This document shows, in pieces, positions 21,448 through 33,039 of a stretch of 64,000 nt of DNA. The translations under genes were made by a program, and so were the position numbers. Source of the DNA: Prillingera fragicola. Its lineage: Eukaryota > Basidiomycota > Tremellomycetes > Trichosporonales > Trichosporonaceae. The notes under the pieces were generated by a model that was given only the letters and a program-made list of their open reading frames with translations, ran no database searches and was not told where the DNA came from. Positions within the stretch are counted from its first letter, which is position 1. Each line of letters starts with the position of its first letter. The DNA lies in NCBI GenBank assembly GCA_002335605.1, contig BEDY01000007.1:1-64000 (forward strand), written 5' to 3'.

Positions 21448-23183
21448 GTGCGCGCGCGGGCATCGGCACGCGCACCCAGCGGAGCTGGCGGGCGTGTGTC
21501 GAGTCGACGAAACAGTCGGCAGCAGAGAACAGTTAGAGTAGTCTGGCACATCGTTGTCAGAGGTAGAGTGCCGCACCACGGCGCGTAGACCCACCCCATT
21601 TTACCCCCCTCCCCCATCCACAGACCTGCGCTTGGCGCCAGGACAATAGTACATTCATTTGGTCTAGTTGGTTTATGTATGCGTGCATGCGCAGCAGCGT
21701 GAGTGGTAGCTCAGAGTGTCGCCGTTCCACAGCGCCAGAGTGCCAGAGCCACAAGGAATCATAGCAGAGTACTAGAGGGCCAGAGCTGGCATTGACAGTG
21801 GCAATTTCGCGGCCGCGCGACTGTCAGAGAGTGAGCGCGTGGCGGCTCGTAGCCTCACTGTGACCCGTCCTTTGAAGCAGCTCCGCAGTCATGGATGAAG
21901 GCAGGCAGTGAGAGTGAACAGTCAGCTGAAGCACCACAATGCAGCGCAAACACGAACCGACAGCCTCCCCCGACTGGAGGTCCAGCAGCATGTGTCTGCA
22001 CTCGAGACGCCAAGCGTACCTTCCCGTCGTGATGTGCAAGTATCCGAGGAATGTCCACTCTACGATTGATGGACAGAGCGGCCGTGTAGCTAAGAGGCAA
22101 GGACCATGCAAGGCGTCGGACAGGACAGCCAGTCTTCGAATTCTGGCAGACGCCGCCTCGCCCTCGTCTCCTTGTCCCTCCCTGCCTCGCCTCCTCCGCG
22201 ACAATCGCAGGAGGGGTAACGCTCTACTGTCCCTCTTGATCCTTCTCGCTCGAGCGACGGACCTCAGGGTGGCCATACTAAGGGACATGTGCAGTCCCAC
22301 TACCATTTGAGCTAGTGAGAGGCTTTGCATTGATGACGAGGAGAGGTGGTGCAGATGAGCGCTTCCGGGTATTTTCTCTAGCCGGAGGTTGTTGATGATT
22401 TTCAGGTTTCTGGATTTGACGTTGTAGGCTGCTGCTGTTGCTGCTGTTGATTGCATGCATACATAGAGAGGTAGAGTCGTGGAGCAGTAGCAGTAGATGA
22501 GACTGTCACGGTGACGGGTGTGGGCACAGACAGCCTACCACTTGTGCGAGAGAGAGAGACAGGGAAATGGAGGTGGCTTGCTGAATACACAAGGAGAAGA
22601 GTGACGTCGTTGTCATAGTGCCAGTCATGTGGTGGGTCGTGGTTCAGCCGTTCTCTTGTCGCCATGCATACTGCAAATGTCTCTTTGTGGGAACTGTGTT
22701 TAGGTCTTGTTGTTCCTGTACCGGGATACCGGACCCGCGCATGTCTCTGCATAGTCATGTGGACAAGAGAGGAGAGAGCGAGAGGATGCATGCAGGAGGA
22801 GTAGATTGTTGGTGGATCATGGATTTGCAGTGGGATGTGCAGTCGGTGCCTGAACTCGTCGCTGCAGACCACATGTGCACCGGGGGCTGTAACCCGCCTA
22901 CTACTGCTTGCTGTCATTCTCTCATCCGTCCCCTCTCTTGCTGCTGCTACCCTCCTCTCCTTCCCTGTCATCATCTTGCTCATCACCGCACACACCTTTA
23001 CTTGCATTCAACACACTACAGCACTGTTGGCCACCCGGCACCCGCGCCACCCACGCGCCTCCGACCCTCCTCCACCTACAGCCTTTCCATCGAAAACATC
23101 CCTTTCCTTCCCTCCCCGCTGTACTTTTTTTCGACCCTCCTCACCACTCACCACTCTCCACTCACCACTCCAACACCAGCAAG
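21448..23183. other. Intergenic, no gene seen
   Basis: This 1.7-kb region separates two plus-strand genes. Open frames on both strands show no domain and no convincing splicing. The last ~250 bp are CT-rich and likely form the core promoter of the Sec14-like gene. Near 22430-22450 there is a short CTG-type microsatellite. Confidence 0.5.
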
Positions 23184-26100
23184 ATGGCAGCAGACCCACC
23201 ACCAGCCCCGCCCTCGGCAGCAAAAGCAACCCTCGCCCGACGCCGCGAAGACTTGGCAACGCACGCGGCCGAGGTAGCACAAGTCCAGACCCAGCTTGCC
23301 GAAGATGTCGACGACCTGCACGACCAGGAAGGGTGGAAGACCCGCGAGGCCGCCGGCGTAGACGAGTGGGTCGCGGACCGCGGTATGGTGTTTCGCGCCC
23401 TCAGAGTGAGTATTTGTTGTTCATTGCCCGGCGTGGATTGGCTCGGCTTGGCTGGCGGTGGAGTGGTCTTGGCGGCTGGCATTGGTTGTGTTGCGAGGGT
23501 GGTACCAGCGGGCTGGGAGGTCGACCGAGCTGTTCTGCACGCTCGAAAGCATGCCCTTTCAACTGTACCAGGCGGCCGCCGCGTCCATGCTCGCAGAGAC
23601 GTGCGCGCGCATTCTGCCGCGACCCCGCGCTGGGCACTAGACCGCCCATCGGACCCCGCACGCTTGGGACGCTATCGCGTGCAGCCTTCACTGTCCTACT
23701 CGTCCCGCTGTGGGGGTTAAGCTTGCTGGCTCATGGACGGGGAGGTGTCATCTCGCTGCTTATGTGAGCGGTGAACACTGGCTCGCTCGGAGTGCGGCTG
23801 TGATGACGCAGAGCCGGGTGCAGCACTGGTTCGCGATCGTCTGGCGCGATGCCGGCGATCGCGGGCAAGTGACGACACGACGTGAGATCAGCGAGCGATG
23901 GGCGGTTAATCTTGTGCTCGTTGCATCGCAACCTGCTGCTGGCACTGTGTTTCGAGCTGCTTCGAGCAACTGCTCGACAGCACTCTTCACGCTGGCATCA
24001 GCCACGCCGTGCGCCAACATTATCATGACCGCAAAGGCGGCGCCCACATCCCCCACCGCCACACTGCAGGACCACCCTGTTCACCCCTCCCCATCACCAC
24101 CAACAACGCTGCCTCCAGCCCCATCTCTCTGCCCAGCGGACGTCCTCACTCCTTTCCCGACTCCAACGCCGCTGTCCACCACAACCCCAGAGTTACAACT
24201 AACACCCCAGCGCCACCACTTTGACGTCGCCAAAACACAATCCGCGCTGCTCACAACTCTCTCGGCGCGCCTAGCCCGGGGACTGAGCGGCGGCATACCC
24301 CCTCCCCCAGGCGCAGAACCATTGTTTGCCCTCCTCCCACCGCCCTGCGTCGACCGCCTCGGCCACCCAGTGGCCGTGCTCACCCTCCGTGCCGTTGTGC
24401 GCGACGAGGCGGGCAGCCTCCTCGACTTGAAAGAGTGGGTGTGGTGGGGACTCGAACTTGTTCGCCGCGCAGTAAAGGACTATTGGGTCGATAAGCGTCG
24501 CGGCACAGGGGCAGAGGGTGCAGTCTTGCTCGTGGACGTCAGTGGAGCTGGATATAGGAATATGGTGAGTCGCCCGTCACGATCCAGTGGAGTGGTGCAG
24601 GGAGCCAGATCGGCGCAGATTGCCCGGGAGGTCATCACACCGGGTTGTCGAGGTGTTTGGCCAGGCTGGCATTGGGTGGGGAGTCGAGCCGGCGGCGCAT
24701 ATTCTGTCCAGGGCACGACTTGGTGGTGGCGCCGCCGCCGCTGGTTATCACCTGGAAAAGTGGAAACCTGGAACAGGGTGGTGGGCCAGGATCGTGCAGC
24801 AGCCCACATCGGCTCAGCGCGACCGGTACCACCCTTCTGCAGACGGCGCGATATCTGGAGAGTACTCCGGAAAATCGGGCCGCAGACTTCAGACAACGCC
24901 ACCCCCGCCTCCACCCCTCCTCATCGCTTTATTGTCATTGGGCAATGCGATGTGGGCCCCTGTCGCCAGTGGGGTATCGCTATCCTGCAGCGCTGCGCGA
25001 TGGCTCGTGCTGGGCGCGAGCCGCTCCATGTTTTACGGGGCACCAGTGCTTAGCTGCTGGGCCCGTGGCCGTGCTCGGATGCCGCGGGGAGGCGTGGCCG
25101 TGTCCTTGTCTTGGCTGCTGTGAGCTGTCCAGACATTTTCTGTTCAATCTCATTGCTGCAGCTGCGGCTTGCTCCTGTCATAACCCATCCACTGGCATTG
25201 CAAGCATAGCAGCAGCGGCCATGTTCTCCCTCCGCGCCTACGCGGCGTTCCAAACCGAGATAGCGCACCCGCTGTCCCAAATCCCGACCCATTTCCCCCA
25301 GCAGCACAACAGCTCACACACTACGCAGGAAGTCGAGCTTCTCCCGACCCTTTTCAGCGTAGGCCACAACCATTTCCCGGGCCTCTTTGAGGCTGTCTAT
25401 GTCGCCAACGCTGGATGGAGCCATCGCGCCATGTGGAACTCTGTTGTACGCCGCGTGTTGCCTACCAGCGCAGTGGACAAGGTTTCGTTTTTGGATGATC
25501 GGGCAGCCACAGAGAGCGTCTTTGATTTGGACAGGTTGCCGAAAGGTGAGTCGTGTCGTGGGGCTGGGTTGAGGAAGCATCGTCGGCCATCGCAGTGGAG
25601 GGAGAGAGTACGCAGCGAAGCGGGGCAGACTTGTGTGAATCGGCCCGAGAGCCGCGCTCTCGGCCACCGCCGCGCGCCGATATATAGTGGCGACAAGCTC
25701 TGCCGTCTCTCACGAACATCACTGGACACATGCTGACACGTATAGAATACGGCGGAGACGGCCCGCCAGTCGACCACGACATCATGCTCCGCCGCTACGC
25801 CTACCCTCACCCGGCCTTGGCCTCTCGTCCAGGCTCTCGCGCGGTCTCGCGCACGGGCACGCCGGGGACATCTCGTGCCGCTTCGCGTGCCAATTCGCGC
25901 GGACCCTCGCGCAATGTATCGCGCAACCCTTCGCGCGAACCATCCATGACGCGCGCTGGCGTGGCAGGCCCCTCGCACTCGCAGGCTCCGTCACGAACAA
26001 CTTCTGCCCAGTCGCTCGCAGACGTTTATTACACCGCACCAGGAACACCTACTGCTCGCAGCCGCAACCCTTCACGCCGGGGTAGCATCGTGGGGGCAAA

Positions 26101-27202
26101 CCACTCGCTGGCGGGGCTCAGCGCACGGCTGGCCATGACAAAGTCGCGCGAGCCAGAGCAGAGACTGCTCAGCAATGAAACTGCGATTGCCGATGACGAC
26201 GACGAGGAACCGAAGCCTATGCCTGCGCTGCGCGTCGACACTGCAGTGCCCGCCAGTACTATTCAGCGCATCAAATCACTGTCTGACTTTCACCTCTACC
26301 TGTCCCCCTCAAGGCTTGCCCACCGCGACCTCCTTTCGGATTCCGAAGACGAGGGCGGCGACGACATCCGCCCACGCTCCCGTCGCACGTCTCGAATCCC
26401 CGTCGTGGACACTCCTCAGAAAAGGCGAGAACTCCGCCCAGCGCTGCTGGACACCCCGCCCGGTAGTCTCGCCGCCCGACGCGCCGCGGCCCGCGCCCGT
26501 GCCGCCCTGCCGAACGCGCACACGCCACAAGAAAACTATGCCTCCAAGATGCAAGAGCTGCACGCCGACCGGCTGGAAAAGTACTGCGAGGCCCACGGGA
26601 CAGACTCGTTTTCCGTCGAGGGGCTCGGGCTGTCGCCTCGCAGTTCGTCTACGACCTCGCCGGCGGAAGTGAGCACCGAGAGCAGTGAAACCGACGTGGC
26701 GACGCCCGAAGCCGACCCGCCCTCGCCTTGTCCCGAGAACGCCGTCGAGTCCCACGCCCCACGCCCGGCACCAGCCCAGGCGGCGTACTCTGCCGAAAAC
26801 CCGTGGTTTGGCTACCCCGTCTCGCGCGACGCGGGCGGGCGGCTCCGGCCAGTCTACGGGCGGAACAGGAAACGCGACCTGGCCAAGACGCTGCTGTGGC
26901 TGTTTATCCTGCGGCTGCAGGCGTGGCGCGATGCGTTTGAGCGCGCGCTGGGCCTGTACCGCTTCCGTCGGAGGAAGAGCATTCCCGAGACACCCGGCGA
27001 AGGCCTCGTGCAGTCTGAGCGGCGGCGAGCGGGCAGCCTCAAAGGTGTGCGTGGGGCTGGGGCTGTGGGACGGCACCGTGGGGATTTCATCTGGATGGCC
27101 ATTGGCTTTTTGCTCGTCCGTGGGACATGGGCAAACATGGTCGGCGATGTGCTCGAGGGGGTGGGGTTGACTGGGGTCAGGGAGGTGTTGGGGCTGGTTT
27201 AG
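23184..27202 (+). CDS. CRAL-TRIO (Sec14-like) protein with RS-rich, membrane-anchored C-terminus
   Basis: Exons 23184-23405, 24211-24564, 25329-25545 and 25746-27202 give 749 residues. Introns of 805, 764 and 200 nt are far longer than others here; the first ends with an AACTAAC branch and CCCCAG. CRAL-TRIO features run across the junctions: VFRALR joined to RHHFDVAKTQ (N-terminal helices), then DRLGHPVAVLTLR, GAVLLVDVSGAGYRNM joined to EVELLPTLFSVGHNHFPGLF, YVANAGW and DLDRLPKEYGGDG. A ~400-residue disordered region with SR and RNPSR repeats follows. Near the end, LLWLFILRLQAW and FIWMAIGFLLVRGTW look membrane-associated. Sec14 proteins exchange phosphatidylinositol and other lipids between membranes; the extension suggests a tethered version. 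Confidence 0.82.
23406..24210 (+). other. 805-nt intron of the Sec14-like gene
   Basis: The donor is GTGAGT and the acceptor CCCCAG, preceded by AACTAAC. Joining the flanks restores a continuous CRAL-TRIO N-terminal helix in frame. No RNA gene was recognised inside. The reading frame upstream of the acceptor is open by chance for several hundred bases. Confidence 0.7.
24565..25328 (+). other. 764-nt intron of the Sec14-like gene
   Basis: The donor GTGAGT follows the codon for Met of GYRNM, and the acceptor ACGCAG precedes EVELLPT. The domain alignment is continuous without extra residues, which argues against a hidden exon, although the 110 bases before the acceptor are open and coding-like, so a longer exon 3 is possible. 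Confidence 0.6.
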
Positions 27203-28081
27203 TTGTACAACTCGTGATGTATATTGTTGTATCTTGGCAATTGGCAGTGCCGGGAAGGCTCAATGCCAGAGGAGTAGTCACAGAGGGGGAGCATTGTGGA
27301 GCCGTGAGGAGTGGCGACTGGAGGACGAGACTTGTGAGCATGAGCAAGTTGCTCCGCAAGGTACTGGGGAGGCCGCGCAAGAGCGGCGATGTCGGCTACG
27401 AGTCGTTCAGTGCAAACCAGGCAGCTCCGTGAGCATGGAATCAAAACAAGAGGAGATGGAAGACCTTGACATGCGGATGTTCCTCGCAAGCCATCTAAGG
27501 ACTTGGAAGGGCTACGCTTGTGCCGAGGGGAAGCCATGCACCAAACCAGAAGGTGTGACCGACTCCTATTCTTGTGGGGATGATAAAGTGTTGGGGATGT
27601 AGATTGGTTGGTCTGTGCACACTGATGTGATGAGCACACACATCGATAACAGAGGGTGGAGGTGGCGTTTAATTAATCGAGTAAGTGTCGGGGATCGTCC
27701 ACCGCTCACTTTCAATGCATTGGATACCTTTCTCGTGTACTTACATACACCAGGGATTTATTACCCGACGTCGAGGATGCTCAGATGCGACGGGTGGTAC
27801 GGTAGAACCTGTTGATGCGGTGGTCAAGAGATGTAGGAGGCTCATTTTAAATATATTTTCAATCAGCTTTTCCCTCATCCCGCCAGTACTGCCAGACCTT
27901 TTAGAACTCGCCCCACCACACTGTTATTAATAGAGATCAAATCTGCCTCTCAGTGGGACAATAGCAGTACAGTAGCCGAAGATGTCGCAGAAGAGCCTTG
28001 ACAAGGCTTTACAAAGCTGAACACGGAATTCACGAGGGGCGGCTATGGTTGTGAGTATGTCAGAAAGTGAAAAATAATCAA
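27203..28081. other. Intergenic, no gene seen
   Basis: This is the 3' flank of the Sec14-like gene and upstream of tRNA-Ile. No coding sequence, repeat or RNA gene was recognised apart from the adjacent tRNA. Confidence 0.5.
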
Positions 28082-28174
28082 GGCCGCTTAGCTCAGCTGG
28101 TTAGAGCATTGTACTAATATCTTGATTAGATATCAGTCATGCAAAGGTCGGCAGTTCGATCCTGTCAGTGGTCA
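28082..28174 (+). tRNA. tRNA-Ile(AAU) with 19-nt intron, copy 1
   Basis: The acceptor stem GGCCGCT pairs with AGTGGTC (with G-U pairs), followed by discriminator A. D arm: GCTCAGCTGGTTAGAGC. The anticodon stem TTGTA/TGCAA encloses loop CTAATA(A) with anticodon AAT. A 19-nt intron sits after position 37. The T arm contains GTTCGATCC. A T-rich Pol III terminator follows at once. Confidence 0.92.
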
Positions 28175-28377
28175 TTTCTTTTTTGTCACGTTTTGTATGT
28201 AGGACATTGTTTATGCTGACACTTATTACTCTCCTTGTTCTCCATCCTGCACGACCAAGTGCTCACCAGCTAGTACCCGAGTAGCGCATCGCTCTGTCGA
28301 GGACTGGCTGTTGTTCGGATGTAGCCTGTTGATGGTCGTTATCAACATATTTTGGTGCCGTTGTCTCCCTGAATGCG

Positions 28378-29553
28378 ATGAGTGACGCACTTCTACTTCA
28401 TAAACTACTCCTTGCTTTGACATTCTCTCGCCCTGCTACATCTCGTGTCCTCATCCTGCCTGGCATGGAGGGAGGCTTTGACTATGGAGGAGACTCGCAC
28501 TCAAACTCTAACTCACACTCCAACTCGCACCACAGCAGCAACTACGATGGCGCAGGCATGTACAGCTACGCGCCAGCACCACCATCACAGTGGAACGCAC
28601 CGCCAGCCTTGCCCCCACGGCCTGGCCACTCTGGCTCATTTCCCGAAGGTTATGGGCCACCACCAGTTCCAGGACGCCGACCAGGTCAACCTGCCCCTCC
28701 ACTGCCTGCACGCCGGCCAGGACAACCTGAAACCCCGAGCTTAACGTTGGGCCAACAGCACTGGGCACATAACCTGCATGCTCACCTCCCTCCACCGCCA
28801 GACGGTACTCCCCAGAACCCGCCGTTCATTTCAGGATACCAGCCAAAGTACCAGCCGAGGATCAAGCGACCCCCATTACCGCCTGGGAAGCCTGCCCCGA
28901 CGTCACAGCATGACGGCCAGCAGCATGGACAACTGCCGACCCCGCATCCGCAGTTTTCTCAGCAGTTGCCGCCCTTGCCGCACAGATACCAGCAGCCTTC
29001 CCACGATCAGTATCAACCGTCTCCACCAGTTCCATCTGCTAGGCTGTACGACATCGCTCCTCCTCTACCAGTCAACAAGCCTATGCCACCGCTTCCCAGT
29101 TCCACCGGGAGCCTCAGTGCGCAGCCGCTGCCCAGCTCGCCAGCGACCTACAGCTCTCCTTCACAGTCCTCCCCTCTCCCACCACCGCCCCCCATGCATC
29201 CTCAAGCTGTCCGCCCACAGACAATAGCGACGCCCCCACCATTACCTTTAACTCCGCCGCCTCAGCACCCGGTCGCTGTTCGAAGGAACAGCTCTCCACT
29301 CCCCCCACCGCCACTCCCACACCTTGCCTTGCAATCGCCGTCATCGACCCAGATACAAGGCTACACCGTGCCCGGGCCAGGATCAACACCGGTCACTACA
29401 CGGCCTCAGGCCCCTCCTCCCCTACCTCCACACCCCACAGCCGTGATAGCTCCTCCGGCGCACGCGGACGCCGAAGCGTTCGACGACCCACCGCCAATGT
29501 ATGAGCTTGAAGCCGCTCATCCCATTCCTCAGCCTCGCTCCGGTCCCATGTAG
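28378..29553 (+). CDS. Proline-rich disordered protein with SH3/WW ligand motifs
   Basis: A single open frame of 391 codons from ATG 28378; ATG 28465 (MEGGFDYGG) is an alternative start, and the extra 29 residues of the longer form look partly hydrophobic. After a Ser/Asn/His-rich start, the protein is dominated by PxxP, PPPPP and PPLPP clusters with few hydrophobic residues and no folded domain. The C-terminus carries DPPPMYEL, a PPxY motif of the type bound by WW domains such as Rsp5/Nedd4 ligases. A role as an adaptor in actin, endocytic or signalling complexes is plausible but unproven. The region just past the stop (29559-29592) looks like a small intron in the 3' UTR. Confidence 0.65.
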   Translation: MSDALLLHKLLLALTFSRPATSRVLILPGMEGGFDYGGDSHSNSNSHSNSHHSSNYDGAGMYSYAPAPPSQWNAPPALPPRPGHSGSFPEGYGPPPVPGRRPGQPAPPLPARRPGQPETPSLTLGQQHWAHNLHAHLPPPPDGTPQNPPFISGYQPKYQPRIKRPPLPPGKPAPTSQHDGQQHGQLPTPHPQFSQQLPPLPHRYQQPSHDQYQPSPPVPSARLYDIAPPLPVNKPMPPLPSSTGSLSAQPLPSSPATYSSPSQSSPLPPPPPMHPQAVRPQTIATPPPLPLTPPPQHPVAVRRNSSPLPPPPLPHLALQSPSSTQIQGYTVPGPGSTPVTTRPQAPPPLPPHPTAVIAPPAHADAEAFDDPPPMYELEAAHPIPQPRSGPM

Positions 29554-29976
29554 CGTGAGTTGCGTGCCCTCGAGATGGTGCTGACGACCACAGACTCTGA
29601 TTAGGATGTACAATGCGCAATATCATCTAGCCCGCCCAGCATTGAGAGGACTCATGACCCACTCTGACCAACGCGCTGCCGATCTCAGGCGATCAAGCCT
29701 GCCCTGGGCTACTTGCTCCCCAGGCGCACTGTCGTCGCTACCGGAGGAACCGACCAGTGAATCAACTCGAACGCAACAAACCGCCGTGTTGAATGTTAAC
29801 CTGGCGGACCGCAGTCGGACACAGCCTTGATCTCCAGCACTAACATGCAAACTCGCCTGAACATGTCACCCCATGACCGCCTGCGCGGACACAGACCATT
29901 CGTGCACCCACCCTCTCTCTCCAGCACCATTCCCCATCGCACCCTAGCTGTCTCCGCGGCCAAAAAGAGAGATTTT
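29554..29976. other. Convergent intergenic region, no gene seen
   Basis: This lies between the proline-rich gene and tRNA-Ile copy 2. It holds the 3' end of the proline-rich transcript and a possible 3' UTR intron (GTGAGT near 29559, ACCACAG near 29592). Nothing else was recognised. Confidence 0.5.
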
Positions 29977-30070
29977 TGACCACTGACAGGATCGAACTGC
30001 CGACCTTTGCATGGGCTAGTAACTCGTCGAGGTATTAGTACAATGCTCTAACCAGCTGAGCTAAGCGGCC
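29977..30070 (-). tRNA. tRNA-Ile(AAU) with 20-nt intron, copy 2
   Basis: The mature sequence matches the copy at 28082 at every stem and loop I compared: GGCCGCT acceptor, TTGTA/TGCAA anticodon stem, loop CTAATA(A), GTTCGATCC T loop. The intron is 20 nt (about 30010-30029) and its sequence is unrelated to the introns of the other two copies. A T-run terminator follows on the minus strand (29972-29976 region). Confidence 0.92.
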
Positions 30071-30223
30071 GCTGTTTACGTAAGCTGACCGACAGCAGCG
30101 ACCACAATTGTTCGCGGTCGCTACTCGTTTGTGTTCAGACACTATCGATTCACATTGTTATTACTGATTACTACAGAGCACGTCAAGAGACACATCCGTG
30201 ATTTTTTGAGCACTAGCAGCCGC

Positions 30224-33039
30224 CTAGATGAAGACACCTGAACCAGGGGCCTGGCCGTAGTACCCGACTTCGGGAACCGGAAGGAGGGGGCAGCCACCCT
30301 TGCCCTCGCAGCCGAGGCTGCCGACCTCGTTGCCCCACCAGTCGACCGAGTAGCCACCGTTGGGAATTTCGAGGCAGAAGAAGACGACGAGCGAGCAGAC
30401 GGCGATACCGGCCGGGAAGGCGGCGGCGACAACATAGTTGTACTTTGCCCAGAAGGCGGTGTACCTAGGGCGAATGTACTGGAAAGACAAGAGGGCGACG
30501 TAGACGTTGCCGATGAAGTAGGACATGTTGTAAGGCGATCCCCAAGTGGAGGGACCGACGCAGATCATGACCGGGTGAACCTGGCGGAGCCACTCTGACT
30601 TGGGCTTCCACCTGCGGAGAGCCCAGTAGGCAACCACCATCAAGAAGCCGAGGGGGAAGCCGAGGAGCATGAGGTTGTAGCGGCGGCCGGGACCAAAGAG
30701 GCGAGTAGGCGAGAGCGTGCCCCAGAAGACGGCCGACGTGAAGAAGGTGGTCTGGTTGGGGCAGGTAAACTTGAAGGCAGCGTCGGCGGTGCAGACGCCG
30801 TCGAAGCCCATCGCAAAGTTGAAGACGGCCATTGAGACTACACAGTAGATCAAGGTAGCCCAAAGCTGCATGATGAACGTGTGGTAAGGAGGAATCTTGA
30901 GGTAGTGCGCGAGCTTGAGGTCATTGCAGAACGCGAGAGCCTGGTAGACTGCAATGTATCCGTAGGTCTTGAAGTACATGAGGCCGTTGGCATTGCCCGA
31001 GACCAGGGCACCACCAATGAACTCGGCGAGAACGTTGAGAGGAACAGCCATGCCAGTGACCGCCTGGATGAGACCACAGGGGATAATGACAATGACGGGC
31101 ATGATGATGCCGAACATGAGCACCGCAGGAGTGGTGTGCGTGGGGTAGACACCAACACCAATCATTCCAAAGACCATTGAGATGAGAAGCACAATGAGAT
31201 AGGCCCACTCCGGAACGTCGCGGTAGTTCTGCATGAGGCGATAGTGGACATCCTCGGAGAGGTCATCCTCCTCTTCCTCGTGGACCTCAACGTTCTTTTT
31301 GCGGCGGAGACGCTTCTTGGCACCGCGGAAGAGAGCCTTGAAACCCATGGCGCACTCGTGTCGGTGGTAGATGGCGACATAGGTGGCAGTTGCACTGTAG
31401 AGGGCAAAGTACCAGAGGAACGAAATGCAGTAACCAGCAGACATCCAAGGCTGCGAGTACTGCTGATACTTGTCCTCGTCGAGGAAACCGTTGCCGGCGA
31501 GAACCTTGGTCACGTTGAATTTGTGACCCGTGTTGTCGAAAGCCTTGTTCGAGTTGATGGGCATGTAGGAAGAGTTCCAGCCGTTTTGGTACCAGACGGC
31601 AATCGTCATGAGGGCACCGATAAGGATACCGATGAATTGGTTCATAATGGCAAAGGAAGGAATGGTGAGAGGCGTGAGCCAGATTGTGAGGTTGTTCCAG
31701 TCGAACGTCGGCCACGGGTTGAGACCCACACCGCCATACATACCAGTGACGGCGCTGAGGGCGACATTGTCGGGGGCAATCCAGGTCATCCAAGAAAAGT
31801 TGCTGAGAGCCTGGAAGATGTAACTGGGAAACCAGAACCACACAAACATGGCAGCGAAAGCGAGCAGGAAGAACTTTTCACGCGAAGCTTTGTAAATGTG
31901 ACCAAACGGCCCCTTGACCGGCTCGTTGATGTTGCTGTGGAACGCCTTGTTCAGACCAATGGTAGCCAGAGACGAAGGCCAGACTGCGATACTGGGGTAG
32001 ACGAGGAAGCGACGGCAGATACCGGCCAGACCTGACATTGTTAGTGAAAATGATCAAAAATTCACGGGCGCCACAACCTTGTGGCACAGTTGTGGAAACT
32101 CACCGTAACCGACAAAGTTCGTTCCAATGTTGTTCAGGAATTGGTAGCCCATGTTGTAGGCAAACTTTTGATCGAAGAACATGGGTAGCGCCTGAGTAGG
32201 AATGATGTAGTTCGTGTAAGGTGCCGAAAACGAAACGTTGGCCATGATGGTGATGAGCATGTGCTCCTTCTTGGTAAAGTGGCCGTTGGGGTTGAGACTC
32301 CACTCCCAGCCGAAAGTCTTGAACTTGCGGCGGGGAAGCACACGAGCCAAAAATTTACCAATAGGGTACGACACCAGCTGGGCAACGTTGGTGCCAACGG
32401 CGACCGGAGGGTTACGATAGCCGAAGAAGGTGTCGATAAAGGTACCAGCGGCAGCAAAGCAGGAGCCGATAACCCAGACACGGAAGGTCAGAGACGGCAT
32501 GCTGGGGTCATCTGTGGGATCGACATTTGCGCGAACCTCCAGGTAAGGTGAGTTCTCGGTTGCAAGAATAGCCTCCATCTTCATCTCCTGGATAAGGTGG
32601 TGGTGGTTCTCCGGCTTCTCGAGGAGCTCGGGAGTGTCGAGAAACTCCTTCATTTTGTCCAGAGTAACACGGGGAAAGTTCTGGTCGTGCTCGTGTATCA
32701 TGTAGAGCTGGCTAATGATCTGATGATTGTCAGAAAGGCATCCATTTATTAAACCGCCACATACATTCCGAGTGCGGGGCAAGGAAAGCTCCCCCATCTT
32801 GCCCTCCAGGTCGAAAACTTCATCGCCGACCAGATCAAGGTCGCTGCTCTGTCAGTGACAATCATAAACATTGGGACTCACTGGATGGCCTGGGCCTCAT
32901 CATTGGGTGAGAGAACTTGGACGTGGGTGGGATCATTCAGCTTCTTTTCCTCATAGGCGCCCACAGACTCGCCAGTGGGCGATTCAATCGGATGCACCTT
33001 CTCCGACTCAACCGGATGCACCTTCTCCGATTCGAGCAT
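30224..33039 (-). CDS. OPT-family oligopeptide transporter
   Basis: Exons 33039-32882, 32846-32765, 32719-32104 and 32031-30224 (introns 35, 45 and 72 nt) give 887 residues. The 45-nt intron is in frame and stop-free, so retention would add 15 residues. The N-terminus is acidic and includes SDLDLVGDEVFDLEGKM. Family blocks follow: SPYLEVRANVDPTDDPSMP, TFIDTFFGYRNPPV, SYPIGKFLARVLP, LNPNGHFTKKEHMLITIMAN, and after the last intron NNLTIWLTPLTIPSFAIMNQ, PLNVLAEFIGGA and SWGSPYN-like WGSPYNMSYFIGN. About 14-16 membrane helices are expected. OPT proteins import tetra- and pentapeptides or glutathione with protons, or metal chelates; the exact substrate is unknown. The start has a 24-bp duplication coding SEKVHPVE/SEKVHPIE. 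Confidence 0.93.

Noticed and set aside
23800..23900. A possible C/D-box snoRNA in the 805-nt intron (TGTGATGAC near 23798)
   Set aside because: No matching D box (CTGA) at a suitable distance and no terminal stem were found.
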